35,852 nucleotides of DNA from Bacillota bacterium (lineage in GTDB: Bacteria > Bacillota > DTU025). The notes beneath the pieces were generated by a model. That model was not told where the DNA came from. It did no database searches and saw only the letters and a program-made list of their open reading frames with translations. Position 1 is the stretch's first letter. Every line of letters begins with the position of its first letter. A program made the position numbers and the translations under genes. The stretch spans positions 1-35,852 of the forward strand of contig JAGVTS010000131.1 of the NCBI GenBank assembly GCA_019136685.1, in the 5' to 3' direction. Positions 15,987-24,495 of this stretch are shown piece by piece.

Positions 15987-16814
15987 GTGAATCACGTAAA
16001 TCGCAGGCGTCTCCCGGTTTGGCTCTTCGCTGTTGCCGTGGCGTTCCTGCTGGCCATGGGCGCTCCGGCCTATCCGGCAAGTGTGAAGACGGCGCTTCCC
16101 GCAAGGCCCGAGCCCGCGCGCCTGATGACCGATCTTGCGGGCATGCTGGGGCGTTCCGCCGTTGACGACATCGAGAGCCAGCTGGTCTTGCTCTGGCGGG
16201 ATACGGGCGTTCAGTTTGCAGTGGTCACCGTGCCTGATCTTGGCGGCGATACCATCGACAACTACTCTGTACGGCTGTTCGAGGCTTGGGGTATCGGCGA
16301 GGCCGGCAAGGACAACGGCCTGCTACTTCTGATCGCTGCCGAAGAGAGGGAGATGAAGTTCGAGACCGGTTACGGCCTCGAGGGGGAACTGCCCGACTCT
16401 TTCCTCGGGAAGGTGATCGACCAGGCTCTTGTTCCCAAGTTCAGGGAAGGCAATCCCGCGGCAGGCATCAAGGCCTCCGTCACGATGGTCTCCGACCGTC
16501 TTCAGGGCCGGGCCGGAGAGGGGCCGGGAAGCGATAAGTCCTCGGATTCCATTGGCGAAATCGCAGCTGTGATTGTCTTCCTGATCATTGTCATGGCCAT
16601 AATGGCGATTTCCAGTCGCCGTCGAGGCCCGCGCGGAAGAGGGCCGGGCAGCGGCAGCGGAGGCGGCACTTGGCGTACCCCCACGACCTGGCCCAAGTCT
16701 ACAGGAGGCTGGGGAGGTCGCTCCGGAGGCCGATCTGGGGGCAGTTCGTCCGGGGGCTTCGGGGGCTTCGGCGGCGGTCGATCGGGCGGCGGAGGCGCGA
16801 AGGGCGGATGGTAG
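15987..16814 (+). CDS. TPM-domain (YgcG-like) secreted/membrane protein
   Basis: A 275-residue protein with a signal peptide (residues 1-31), a TPM domain at about 42-170 (MTDLAGML, VQFAVVTVPDLGGDTI, KDNGLLLLIA, KFETGYGLEGELPD), one membrane helix at about 191-209, and a Gly/Ser/Arg-rich tail ending GGGGAKGGW, as is usual in this family. TPM-domain proteins have been linked to photosystem repair in plants and to membrane or envelope maintenance in bacteria, but the bacterial role is unsettled. The GTG start follows GGAGG by about 9 nt. It ends 16 bp before a convergent gene. Confidence 0.92.
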   Translation: MNHVNRRRLPVWLFAVAVAFLLAMGAPAYPASVKTALPARPEPARLMTDLAGMLGRSAVDDIESQLVLLWRDTGVQFAVVTVPDLGGDTIDNYSVRLFEAWGIGEAGKDNGLLLLIAAEEREMKFETGYGLEGELPDSFLGKVIDQALVPKFREGNPAAGIKASVTMVSDRLQGRAGEGPGSDKSSDSIGEIAAVIVFLIIVMAIMAISSRRRGPRGRGPGSGSGGGTWRTPTTWPKSTGGWGGRSGGRSGGSSSGGFGGFGGGRSGGGGAKGGW

Positions 16815-16830
16815 CCTCGCTCGTCTACAC

Positions 16831-18102
16831 TCAGAGCAATCGCCGTGAGAAGATGCCCGCGAGGCCGGCATCCCTGACCCGCTGAGAGATGCGGCGGAGA
16901 TCGGTGGTGTACAATCCCGAGTCATACATTCGGTTGTAGTATACGCCGCCGGCAAAGGTGTACTTGTTGAGCAGCCCCGAGGGCGAGCCCAGTGACCGCT
17001 CGATACAGGCGAGCAGGTCGCCGCAGGCAAGCGATGAGGGGAGGATCAACGGCTCTTTGCCGACGGCTTTTCGTACTGCGTTATGCCCTGCCAGCGTGCC
17101 GGTGCAGATTGCCTCGGTATGCCCTACCATCAGGCCCGCCTTTTCGCCTGCACAGAATAGGTTCTCCACTCCGGTTACCTTCATCGACAGATCATGCGGG
17201 GTGATCACTGTGAACCTGATGGAATTGCCCCTACCTCCTGCGTACGGGTCCTGGTAGAGAGCTGACTCGAATCCAGGAATGGCCCGCAGTCGATCCATGG
17301 GGAAGAAGGGCGCCATCAGCTTGGCCTGGCCTGTGTCGAGCAGGATTATGTTGTCGTAGAACTCGGGCAGCGAGTACTGCTGACACGCTTTGGGCGCGGA
17401 CCGGTCGGCCCGGGGCACGTAGCGGGGTATCGGAATCACCAGTGCGCCCTGTTCTTCCAGGTTGCGTGCGAGCCACGGGGCCAGCGATTTCTTCTGCAGT
17501 TCGCACGAGCCGCTCATCGCTTCGAACAGGCTGCCCGAAACTTCCCTGGCCCCGGCTTTCCCCGCGATGCTGACGCGTGGGCCGAAGGCGGGACATCGCA
17601 GAGCGCACATGACGCATCCGCCGCTTACGCGGGCGCAGTTGCCCTGTGGCCCTGCGGTGCCTGTGGCGTCGACGAAACAGTGGGCGGGGACTCTCTGTCC
17701 GTCTGCGAGCACGAGTTGGCCGATGCGGTCGCCGTCCTTCTGTACGTCTACCGCGCGCGATTCAAACATCAAGTGGACTCCCAGTTCCGTAAGGGCCCTG
17801 CGCGCTGCGGCTTCCACCCGGTTGACGTCGTATAGGCTCGCATGACGATGGCCGGGGAAGTCCACGCGCCGGTGGACGGTTACCTGATCGATAACGTCGA
17901 ACAGGTAGCCGGCGCCCATTGCTGCAAGCTCGCGGGCGGCCGTGAACCGCCCGTTGTTGTCCATTATCCCCCCGACCAGGCCCGTTCCGAGCAGTAGATT
18001 GCTTCTCTCGAGCAGCACGACGTCCGCTCCGGCCTGCGCCGCAGCCGCAGCGGCGGCGCACCCTGCCCACCCCCCGCCAACAACGACGATCACGACGTTC
18101 AT
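16831..18102 (-). CDS. TrmFO/GidA-like FAD-dependent protein coupled to dpaA
   Basis: A 423-residue FAD protein. The N-terminal Rossmann motif is GGGWAG (residues 9-14) with LLER at the end of the second strand. The C-terminal part, VENLFCAGEKAGLMVGHTEAICTGTLAGHNAVRKAVGKEP, closely follows the FAD-binding end of MnmG and TrmFO. A Cys cluster GGCVMCALRCPAFGP lies near residue 160. It lacks the clear full-length features of TrmFO that I would need to name it a tRNA methyltransferase. The ATG overlaps the dpaA stop in ATGA, so it is translated with dpaA. The usual dpaB flavoprotein gene is absent here, so an accessory redox role in dipicolinate synthesis is possible but unproven. Confidence 0.75.
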   Translation of the reverse strand: MNVVIVVVGGGWAGCAAAAAAAQAGADVVLLERSNLLLGTGLVGGIMDNNGRFTAARELAAMGAGYLFDVIDQVTVHRRVDFPGHRHASLYDVNRVEAAARRALTELGVHLMFESRAVDVQKDGDRIGQLVLADGQRVPAHCFVDATGTAGPQGNCARVSGGCVMCALRCPAFGPRVSIAGKAGAREVSGSLFEAMSGSCELQKKSLAPWLARNLEEQGALVIPIPRYVPRADRSAPKACQQYSLPEFYDNIILLDTGQAKLMAPFFPMDRLRAIPGFESALYQDPYAGGRGNSIRFTVITPHDLSMKVTGVENLFCAGEKAGLMVGHTEAICTGTLAGHNAVRKAVGKEPLILPSSLACGDLLACIERSLGSPSGLLNKYTFAGGVYYNRMYDSGLYTTDLRRISQRVRDAGLAGIFSRRLL

Positions 18103-19028
18103 CTGCCCAGGTCTTGCTCCTCATCGTGCGCTCGGATTTCGCGCTCGCGCTTTCTGAACTCATCTTCAATGATCCTGGGCACAACTCGGGCTAGAATGCG
18201 CCCGGCTGTGAGCGGAGCGACCTTTCCGGGTAGCCCGGGAGCCAGCTCGGCTCGGATCCCGCGCTCGGCCGCTGCCACGAAATCGACGCCGCCAGGCGCG
18301 GAGGCCAGATCGATTATGACTGCCGTTCGCTTGAGCACGTACACAAGGCTTCGATCGAGTACCGGCGCCGGCACTGTATTGAAGACAATGTCCATCTGCG
18401 GTAGGCAATGGGGCAGATCGGCGAAGTCCACCGGCGCGACTCCCATCTCAAAGAGCCTTGCTCTGCCCGATGCTTTGCGCGAGGCGCCCCACACATGCGC
18501 GCCCAGCCCCTGCAGCATCCTCGCAAGGGTAATGCCGGTGCGCCCCGGCCCAAGCACTAGGCAGTTGCTGTTGTGTATGGTGAAGGGCGTGGCCTGCATC
18601 GCCATGAGGATGGCGCCTTCCGCCGATGGGATGGAGTTCAAGATGGCCAGCTCGTCGTCTTCGCCCATATTCACGACTCGAAGACCCAAAGCGGCGCAGT
18701 CCGCTGCGAGGCAGGGACGGACAACGCCGCTGAATACCATGGCCGTCGGATCGGCTGTGGCCAGGAGTTCGCGAGTGACGCTTACAGGCCTGGAAGTGAT
18801 CTTGACGTTTCCGCTCATGTCGGTACCCGAAAGCGGCAGGATGACGGCGTCCGCCCCGGCGCAGGCATCGCGAGCGCTCGAAGCGATCACCGTCTCACTG
18901 CGCAGACCCTCTGCAGGCGTTCCGAAACAAGACACATGCGCCCCGGAATCGATCAGGCTGGACACTAACTCCACTTCGCGGCGGTCGCCGCCGAAGACAC
19001 AAAGGGAGAGCCCGCTCAAGTTGGCCAC
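18099..19028 (-). CDS. dpaA: Dipicolinate synthase subunit A
   Basis: About 309 residues, matching SpoVFA/DpaA from end to end: NLSGLSLCVFGGDRRE at the start, the segment NSIPSAEGAILMAMQ, the nucleotide-binding loop VLGPGRTGITLAR, and IDLASAPGGVDF with LAPGLPGKVAP near the end. With DpaB it makes dipicolinic acid from the lysine-pathway intermediate in the mother cell, so the host is an endospore former. An ATG at 19046 is in frame, but AAGGAGG at 19037-19043 lies inside that extension and 8 nt before a GTG at 19028, and the family begins just there, so GTG is preferred. dpaB does not follow; an FAD protein gene does. Confidence 0.92.
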   Translation of the reverse strand: MANLSGLSLCVFGGDRREVELVSSLIDSGAHVSCFGTPAEGLRSETVIASSARDACAGADAVILPLSGTDMSGNVKITSRPVSVTRELLATADPTAMVFSGVVRPCLAADCAALGLRVVNMGEDDELAILNSIPSAEGAILMAMQATPFTIHNSNCLVLGPGRTGITLARMLQGLGAHVWGASRKASGRARLFEMGVAPVDFADLPHCLPQMDIVFNTVPAPVLDRSLVYVLKRTAVIIDLASAPGGVDFVAAAERGIRAELAPGLPGKVAPLTAGRILARVVPRIIEDEFRKREREIRAHDEEQDLGR

Positions 19029-19060
19029 GCGGTCCGCCTCCTTCATACTCGCTCAGAGTA

Positions 19061-19068
19061 AGTGTATG
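19061..19068 (-). promoter_or_regulatory. Possible mother-cell sigma -10 element before dpaA
   Basis: Minus-strand CATACACT fits the -10 consensus of sporulation sigma factor E (CATACAnT) and partly that of sigma K, at a plausible distance from the ribosome site at 19037-19043. No convincing -35 is seen, so the call is weak. Confidence 0.3.
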
Positions 19069-19083
19069 ACGGAGGCGCGGCGC

Positions 19084-21576
19084 TCAGTCGATCTGCGCGG
19101 CGAGTTCGCGCCGGGCTTCCTTCAGTATCCTCTCGGCGTCGAGCCTAGTAGGTCCTTCAGCGTAGATGGTGAACGACGGGTGCCTGGCGTCGGGCAGCAC
19201 CATGTACCATCCGTCGCCCGCTCTCTTTCGGTAGCCGTCGAATGTATCTACTCCGGGCTGGTCCAGCCTGCCCAGGAGCTCTCGCATGGCCTGGCCCTTG
19301 AGCTCCCAAGGACACGGCATCGTGCCCGAGAGCAGGTGGTGCTCTGGAACTAGCTGCACGAGCTGTGAAAGCGGCGCCGAATCAGCCGACACCCATTCCA
19401 CTAACTTGGCGGCGGCGAATATGGCGTCCATGCCGTTGTGCAGCTCGGGAAAGACGAACCCGCCGGCGAGGTCAGAGGCTATCCCTGACTTGCTCGTGCG
19501 CGCCAGGTCCGAAAGCTCGCGCGCGTGCGACTTGGCCCGATACACGGTGGCTCCATTGCTCGTTAAGGCATCGATGAGCACGGTGGGGATGTAGCTGGGC
19601 GCCGTGACGCCGCGGGACGACTTCGCACGAACGCTGAACAGCGCCATCATATATGCGAGCTCTATGTCGGTGAGTACTCGGCCGGAATCGTCGGCCACCC
19701 ACATCCGCGCGCCTTGGGGATCAATGAGGATTCCCATGTTCGCTCCGATGGTCTTGACTATCAAGGCCAGGTCTTCACGGGCGCGCTCCGATTCGCGGCG
19801 TGTTTTGGGCATCTTCGTCTCCTGTTCGATGGCGTTGAGCGACGTCACCTCGGCGCCCATCTTGGCGAGCAGCGCGGGGAGCATACTTCCGGTGAAGCCA
19901 TGCCCGCAGTCAACTACCAGCCTGATGCGATTGGCTTTGGTCGCTTCCACGTTGATGTTTGACAGGCAATCATCGGTGTAGATTTCCACAGCCCGCGGGT
20001 AGTAACTGATGCTGCCGACCTCGCGGGCGCTGGTGCGCCGGGGATCCTCGCGCGCGAGCAAAGTTTCGATCCTGCGTTCGTCATTGCGGGAGAGAGCGAG
20101 TCCTTCGCAGTCGAACACCTTTATGTCGACCATTTCGAAGTTGTCTTCGGAGGTCTGGGTATGCACGGCATAAGCATAGCCGTTTCGGCATGTCATGTAG
20201 GAGAGCAAGGGCAAGGGCTGCCCTTGCAGGTCGCACACGGATACTCCGGCACTGGATAGCCCCGCCACGAGCGCCCTCTTCATCATGCGCGCCGTGCGAC
20301 TGGGGTCGCGGCTGACGATTACACTGGCGCCTTTCTTCATGGCGCTGCCGATCGCGCTGCCCAGGCGCACCGCGAACTCGGGTGTAAACTCGAAGTTGAC
20401 CAGGCCCGATATGGCGCCGGCATGGAATACTTCTCGTTGCAGGCGTTGCCCCCACACCACGCTGGAGGAGAGCACAACACTCTCGTCGATGATCTTGCCC
20501 GGCCAAACACGCACTCCGGGCTTGACCGTGACTGCGGTGTTCAGAATGGAATCATCCGACACCACGGCTCCTTCGCCTACTCGCACACTTTCCTTCAGCA
20601 CCACGTTTTTGCAGATGATGGAGCCGGATACTACTGATCCTTCGCCTATGTAAGAGTTGCTGAAGATAGTGGACCTCACGACGAAGGAGTTCGCCGCGAC
20701 TATGACGTTGTCGCCCACCACGCTGTACTCGCGAAGCCGGGCCCCTGGGGCGATCTCGCAGTTTTCCCCCAGCACCATGGGGCCCTTGAGGTCGGCCCTG
20801 GAACTGATCTTGGCTGATTTGGCCACCCATACGCCGGGCATTACTTGCTCGCCGGGTATGTTCAGTCGGACCTTGCCTGAGAGCGCGTCCACTTGAGCCC
20901 GGATGTACGTTTCAATGTTGCCCACATCGCACCAATAGCCGTCAGCCACGTGCCCGAACAAAGGCTGCTCTTCCCGGAGCAGGAGAGGGAAGAGGTCGCG
21001 CGAGAAATCGAAGTCCTGCCCGGGCGGTATGAACTTGAGCACCTCGGGCTCGAGAATGTAGATCCCCGTGTTGATTGTGTCGGAGAACACCTCCGACCAG
21101 CCGGGTTTTTCCAGGAAGCGCTGAATGCGGCCACTCTTGTCGGTGATGACCACTCCGTACTCCAGGGGATTATCTATCTTGGTGAGCAGGATGGTGGCGA
21201 TGGCGCCCTGCTTTCGGTGGAATTCCAGCGCCTGAGTGAGGTTGAAGTCGGTCAACAGGTCGCCGGAGATCACTATGAACGTTTCATCGAAGTGCTGCTC
21301 TAGGTTCTTCACTCCGCCCGCGGTGCCGGGCAGCTTCTCCTCCACCTTGAACTTCACGGAAAGCCCCTGAGCCGAGCCGTCGCCGAAGTACGACTCAATC
21401 TGGTCGGCCAGGTAGTACAGGTTGGAGTAGACGTCGCGTACCCCGTGCGCTTTGAGCAGAAGAAGTATGTGCTCCATAATGGGCCGGTTGGCTATGGAGA
21501 TCATGGGCTTGGGCCGAGTGGCGGTGATCGGTCGAAGGCGGGTTCCTTCTCCCGCCCCGAGGAGCATGGCTTTCAT
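19084..21576 (-). CDS. Mannose-1-phosphate guanylyltransferase fused to a degenerate phosphohexomutase
   Basis: An 830-residue fusion. Residues 1-240 are a sugar-nucleotidyltransferase domain (LGAGEGTRLRP at 6-16, GDLLTDF at 105-111, EKPGW, DVGN). Residues about 245-370 form left-handed beta-helix repeats. The remainder is a phosphomannomutase-like region whose active site is lost: the place of TASHNP reads YAVHTQ with Val471 instead of the phosphoserine, and the metal loop DGDADR reads DPQGAR. It may make GDP-mannose or another NDP-sugar, with the mutase part acting only structurally or in regulation. The ATG at 21576 follows GGAGG by 9 nt; a longer upstream frame lacks a start signal. dpaA follows about 55 nt downstream. 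Confidence 0.88.
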   Translation of the reverse strand: MKAMLLGAGEGTRLRPITATRPKPMISIANRPIMEHILLLLKAHGVRDVYSNLYYLADQIESYFGDGSAQGLSVKFKVEEKLPGTAGGVKNLEQHFDETFIVISGDLLTDFNLTQALEFHRKQGAIATILLTKIDNPLEYGVVITDKSGRIQRFLEKPGWSEVFSDTINTGIYILEPEVLKFIPPGQDFDFSRDLFPLLLREEQPLFGHVADGYWCDVGNIETYIRAQVDALSGKVRLNIPGEQVMPGVWVAKSAKISSRADLKGPMVLGENCEIAPGARLREYSVVGDNVIVAANSFVVRSTIFSNSYIGEGSVVSGSIICKNVVLKESVRVGEGAVVSDDSILNTAVTVKPGVRVWPGKIIDESVVLSSSVVWGQRLQREVFHAGAISGLVNFEFTPEFAVRLGSAIGSAMKKGASVIVSRDPSRTARMMKRALVAGLSSAGVSVCDLQGQPLPLLSYMTCRNGYAYAVHTQTSEDNFEMVDIKVFDCEGLALSRNDERRIETLLAREDPRRTSAREVGSISYYPRAVEIYTDDCLSNINVEATKANRIRLVVDCGHGFTGSMLPALLAKMGAEVTSLNAIEQETKMPKTRRESERAREDLALIVKTIGANMGILIDPQGARMWVADDSGRVLTDIELAYMMALFSVRAKSSRGVTAPSYIPTVLIDALTSNGATVYRAKSHARELSDLARTSKSGIASDLAGGFVFPELHNGMDAIFAAAKLVEWVSADSAPLSQLVQLVPEHHLLSGTMPCPWELKGQAMRELLGRLDQPGVDTFDGYRKRAGDGWYMVLPDARHPSFTIYAEGPTRLDAERILKEARRELAAQID

Positions 21577-21701
21577 GGCTTCGGACCTCCCTTGCTCTGC
21601 CCTACTTGTTTGTGCATTTCGACGGGAGCGCGCGGTTGTCCTCTGCCTGAGGGCGACCAATAGCCGAGGCCCCGGGGATCGTGAGCGGACAGGGCGGATG
21701 C

Positions 21702-21713
21702 AGGGATATCCCT
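21702..21713. promoter_or_regulatory. 12-bp palindrome in the divergent intergenic region
   Basis: AGGGATATCCCT is a perfect 12-bp palindrome between the divergent guanylyltransferase and folE2 genes (gap 21577-21774). It could be an operator for either gene; no known regulator consensus was recognised. Confidence 0.3.
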
Positions 21714-21774
21714 CGCCTGCGTAGAACACACATAGGCCAGTCTGTGGCCGAAGTAGCGGGGGAGGAGCTTTTTG

Positions 21775-22563
21775 ATGCAGGACGTGCAGAGCCGACCGGA
21801 CTCCAGAGGTATCGATATACAGAAGGTCGGAGTGAAGAATGTGCATCTTCCATTGCAGATTGCCACCAAGGCAGGCGGCTGGCAATCGGTATTGGGAAAC
21901 GCTTCGCTATCAGTTGAGCTTCCCATGCAGTTCAAGGGCACTCATATGAGCAGGTTCATAGAAGTGCTACTGTCGTGGAGCCAGAAACCGATATCGAACG
22001 TGTCCATAACGTCAATACTGAAAGAGACGTGCGAGGCCCTGTCGGCAACGAAGGCGCACATCTCGATACGGTTCAAGTACTTCGTGCCGAAGCGGGCGCC
22101 GGTGAGCGGCAAGGAGAGCATTCTCGATTACAACTGCGAGTTCAGCGGGGTAGTCGATGGTTCTCGCCACACATTCGTCATGGGAGTGGAGGCGCCGGTC
22201 ACGTCGTGTTGCCCGTGCAGCAAGGAGATTTCGTCGTTCGGGGCGCACAACCAGCGTACAATGATCCGGGCGCGCGTTCGCTTCAGCGCGGCGGGGTTTC
22301 TATGGCTCGAGGATCTCATAGCGCTTCTGGAGTCTCAAGGCAGCTGCGAGGTATATCCGCTGCTCAAGCGGGAGGACGAGAAGTTTGTCACCGAGGCGGC
22401 CTACGCCAACCCTAAGTTTGTCGAGGACATACTACGAGACGTGGTCATATCGCTCAGGGCCGAACCGCGTGTGCGCTGGTTTGAAGTGGAGTGCGAGAGC
22501 CATGAGTCAATTCACAACCATTCCGCTTTCGCCTGCCACGTCGAAGAGAAGAGGACGGTGTAG
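21775..22563 (+). CDS. folE2: GTP cyclohydrolase FolE2 (type IB)
   Basis: A 262-residue FolE2. It converts GTP to 7,8-dihydroneopterin triphosphate, the entry to folate and to queuosine/preQ0. Family motifs: KNVHLPLQI at residues 21-29, the strand KGTHMSRF, the active-site region VTSCCPCSKEIS (Cys145-148) and the C-terminal ESIHNHSAFA. FolE2 does not need zinc strictly and can replace zinc-dependent FolE; whether a FolE exists in this genome cannot be seen. ATG at 21775 is chosen over TTG at 21772 because GGGGGAGGAG lies upstream at good distance. The ABC-F gene starts 6 nt after the stop. Confidence 0.93.
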   Translation: MQDVQSRPDSRGIDIQKVGVKNVHLPLQIATKAGGWQSVLGNASLSVELPMQFKGTHMSRFIEVLLSWSQKPISNVSITSILKETCEALSATKAHISIRFKYFVPKRAPVSGKESILDYNCEFSGVVDGSRHTFVMGVEAPVTSCCPCSKEISSFGAHNQRTMIRARVRFSAAGFLWLEDLIALLESQGSCEVYPLLKREDEKFVTEAAYANPKFVEDILRDVVISLRAEPRVRWFEVECESHESIHNHSAFACHVEEKRTV

Positions 22564-22569
22564 CCGCCG

Positions 22570-24495
22570 GTGCCGGTGCTGGAAGTAGGTTCAGTCACCA
22601 AGTACTACGGATCTGACCTGGTGCTCAGCGCGATTAACGTCTCGGTGGAGGAACGCGACCGCATAGGCCTGGTGGGGCGAAACGGCACAGGTAAGACCAC
22701 TCTGCTTCGGATCATGGCCGGAAGCCTGGACTACGATTCTGGTTCCGTGACGGCGGCGCCGGGCCGAACCGTGGGCTACTTGGCGCAGGGGATCGGGTAC
22801 AACTCCGGCAACACGTTGTATGAAGAGATGAAGGGCGCTTTCACCCGCGCGTTCCGCATCGCTCACGAAATGCGTGAGTTGGAGCGTCAGATGGCAGACC
22901 CCAAGATGGCCGACCCCGAGGCTGCCGGATCCGAGCGACTGCTGGACCGGGTCATGCAGCGGTATTCCAGGCTCTCCACTGAGTTCGAGATGTGCGGGGG
23001 CTACGACTACGACGTACGCATCAAAACGACCCTCTTTGGGCTGGGCTTTCGCGAAGACGATCTGGATCGCGTTATCGACACTCTGAGCGGGGGTCAGAAG
23101 GTTCGCGTCGCGCTGGCGCGCATGCTCTGTTCTGCCCCGGATATTCTCCTGCTCGATGAGCCCACCAACCATCTGGATGTGGATGCGTGCGAGTGGCTCG
23201 AAGGCTATCTTCGTTCGTTTTCAGGCGCGTTTGTCGTTGTATCGCATGACCGCTACTTCCTGGATGCTACCACCAATAGGACATGGGATCTTGAGGATCG
23301 GACGATAACCGAATACCCAGGCAACTACACGTTCTTTGTTGCACAGAAGGAGCTCGCCCGCGAGCGCCGGGCGGAGGAGTACGAACGCCAGCAAGAACTG
23401 ATCCACAGGCTCGAGGAGTATGTGCGCCGCTACAAGGCCGGCAACCGCACGACCATGGCTCAGAGCCGGGAGAAGATGCTCGCGCGCATACAGCGTATCG
23501 AGAAGCCCCGGCAGAGTCCGTCCATGAAGCTCGGCTTCGGCAAATCGGCGCGCACCGGCCGACTCGCGGTCGTGATCGACAGGGTATCCAAAGCCTTTGG
23601 CGAGCGCCGCCTGTTCGACCGGGTGGAACTGGCCGTGGAACGAGGCGAGCGCCTGGGGATAGTGGGCCCTAATGGCTCCGGCAAGACCACTCTGCTCAGG
23701 ATAATCGCCGGCGACCTGACGCCCGACGAGGGCTCGGTGGCTCTGGGAGAGAACGCGTCGGTGGGCGTATTCTGGCAAGATCTTAGAGGACTGAATGAGG
23801 AGTCTACCGCGCTTGACGAGGTATACATGATGCGCGACTGGACCTTAGGCGAGGCGCGCAGTTACCTTGCGCGTTTCCTGTTCCGAGGCGACGACGTGTT
23901 CAAGCGCGTGAGCGTGCTGTCGGGAGGAGAGCGCAACCGCCTGGCGCTGGCCAAACTGATCCTGTCGGCGCCCAACGTGTTACTGCTAGACGAACCCACT
24001 AATCACCTCGACATGGAGTCACGGCACGCTTTGGACCAGGCAGTAGCCGAGTTCGATGGAACGGTCATATGCGCCAGCCACGACAGGTACTTCCTCGATC
24101 AGGTGGGCACGGCAATCCTGGAGATCGCGGAGGGCCGATGGCGTGTGTACGACGGCAACTACAGCTACTACCGTGAGAAGAAGGCCGCTGAAGCGGTAGC
24201 CGACGCTCCGGCGGCAGGCGGCGGCGCTAGGGCGCGTAGTCGGGCGCGGACCCGGGACCAGGCGCGGGAGGCTGTACGCGAGGTAGGCCTGATAGAGGCA
24301 GAGATTGAACAGGCCGAAGCCCGTCTGGCCTCCGTAGAAGTGCTTCTTGCGTCGGAGGATCTCTACTCCGACGGCGAGCGGGCGCGCGAAGTGGTGACCG
24401 AGCATCGTGCGCTCATGGAAGAGCTCGAAAAGTTGTACGAGGCTTGGGAGACGGCTCTTGGCGAGGCGGAGACGACGGGGGGATATGAGGATTGA
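22570..24495 (+). CDS. ABC-F family ATPase (ribosome-associated type)
   Basis: A 641-residue soluble protein with two ABC domains and no membrane segment. Walker A motifs are GRNGTGKTT (about residue 38) and GPNGSGKTT (about 365); signatures LSGGQKVRVALAR and LSGGERNRLALAK; both Walker B regions read LLLDEPTNHLD. The linker between the domains (about 260-315, rich in Arg/Glu) and the C-terminal coiled coil (about 560-635) are as in YdiF/Uup-type ABC-F proteins, which act on the ribosome in translation or resistance. The start is GTG, with a second GTG two codons on and no strong ribosome site, so translation may be coupled to folE2. The stop overlaps the next gene by 4 nt. Confidence 0.92.
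   Translation: MPVLEVGSVTKYYGSDLVLSAINVSVEERDRIGLVGRNGTGKTTLLRIMAGSLDYDSGSVTAAPGRTVGYLAQGIGYNSGNTLYEEMKGAFTRAFRIAHEMRELERQMADPKMADPEAAGSERLLDRVMQRYSRLSTEFEMCGGYDYDVRIKTTLFGLGFREDDLDRVIDTLSGGQKVRVALARMLCSAPDILLLDEPTNHLDVDACEWLEGYLRSFSGAFVVVSHDRYFLDATTNRTWDLEDRTITEYPGNYTFFVAQKELARERRAEEYERQQELIHRLEEYVRRYKAGNRTTMAQSREKMLARIQRIEKPRQSPSMKLGFGKSARTGRLAVVIDRVSKAFGERRLFDRVELAVERGERLGIVGPNGSGKTTLLRIIAGDLTPDEGSVALGENASVGVFWQDLRGLNEESTALDEVYMMRDWTLGEARSYLARFLFRGDDVFKRVSVLSGGERNRLALAKLILSAPNVLLLDEPTNHLDMESRHALDQAVAEFDGTVICASHDRYFLDQVGTAILEIAEGRWRVYDGNYSYYREKKAAEAVADAPAAGGGARARSRARTRDQAREAVREVGLIEAEIEQAEARLASVEVLLASEDLYSDGERAREVVTEHRALMEELEKLYEAWETALGEAETTGGYED

Noticed and set aside
18169..19353. Plus-strand frame of 394 codons opposite dpaA
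   Set aside because: Ser/Arg-rich shadow without homology; dpaA on the other strand is certain.
19084..21885. Longer form of the guanylyltransferase starting at 21885
   Set aside because: The extension has no homology and the GGAGG site plus family start (MKAMLLGAGEGTRLRP) place the start at 21576.
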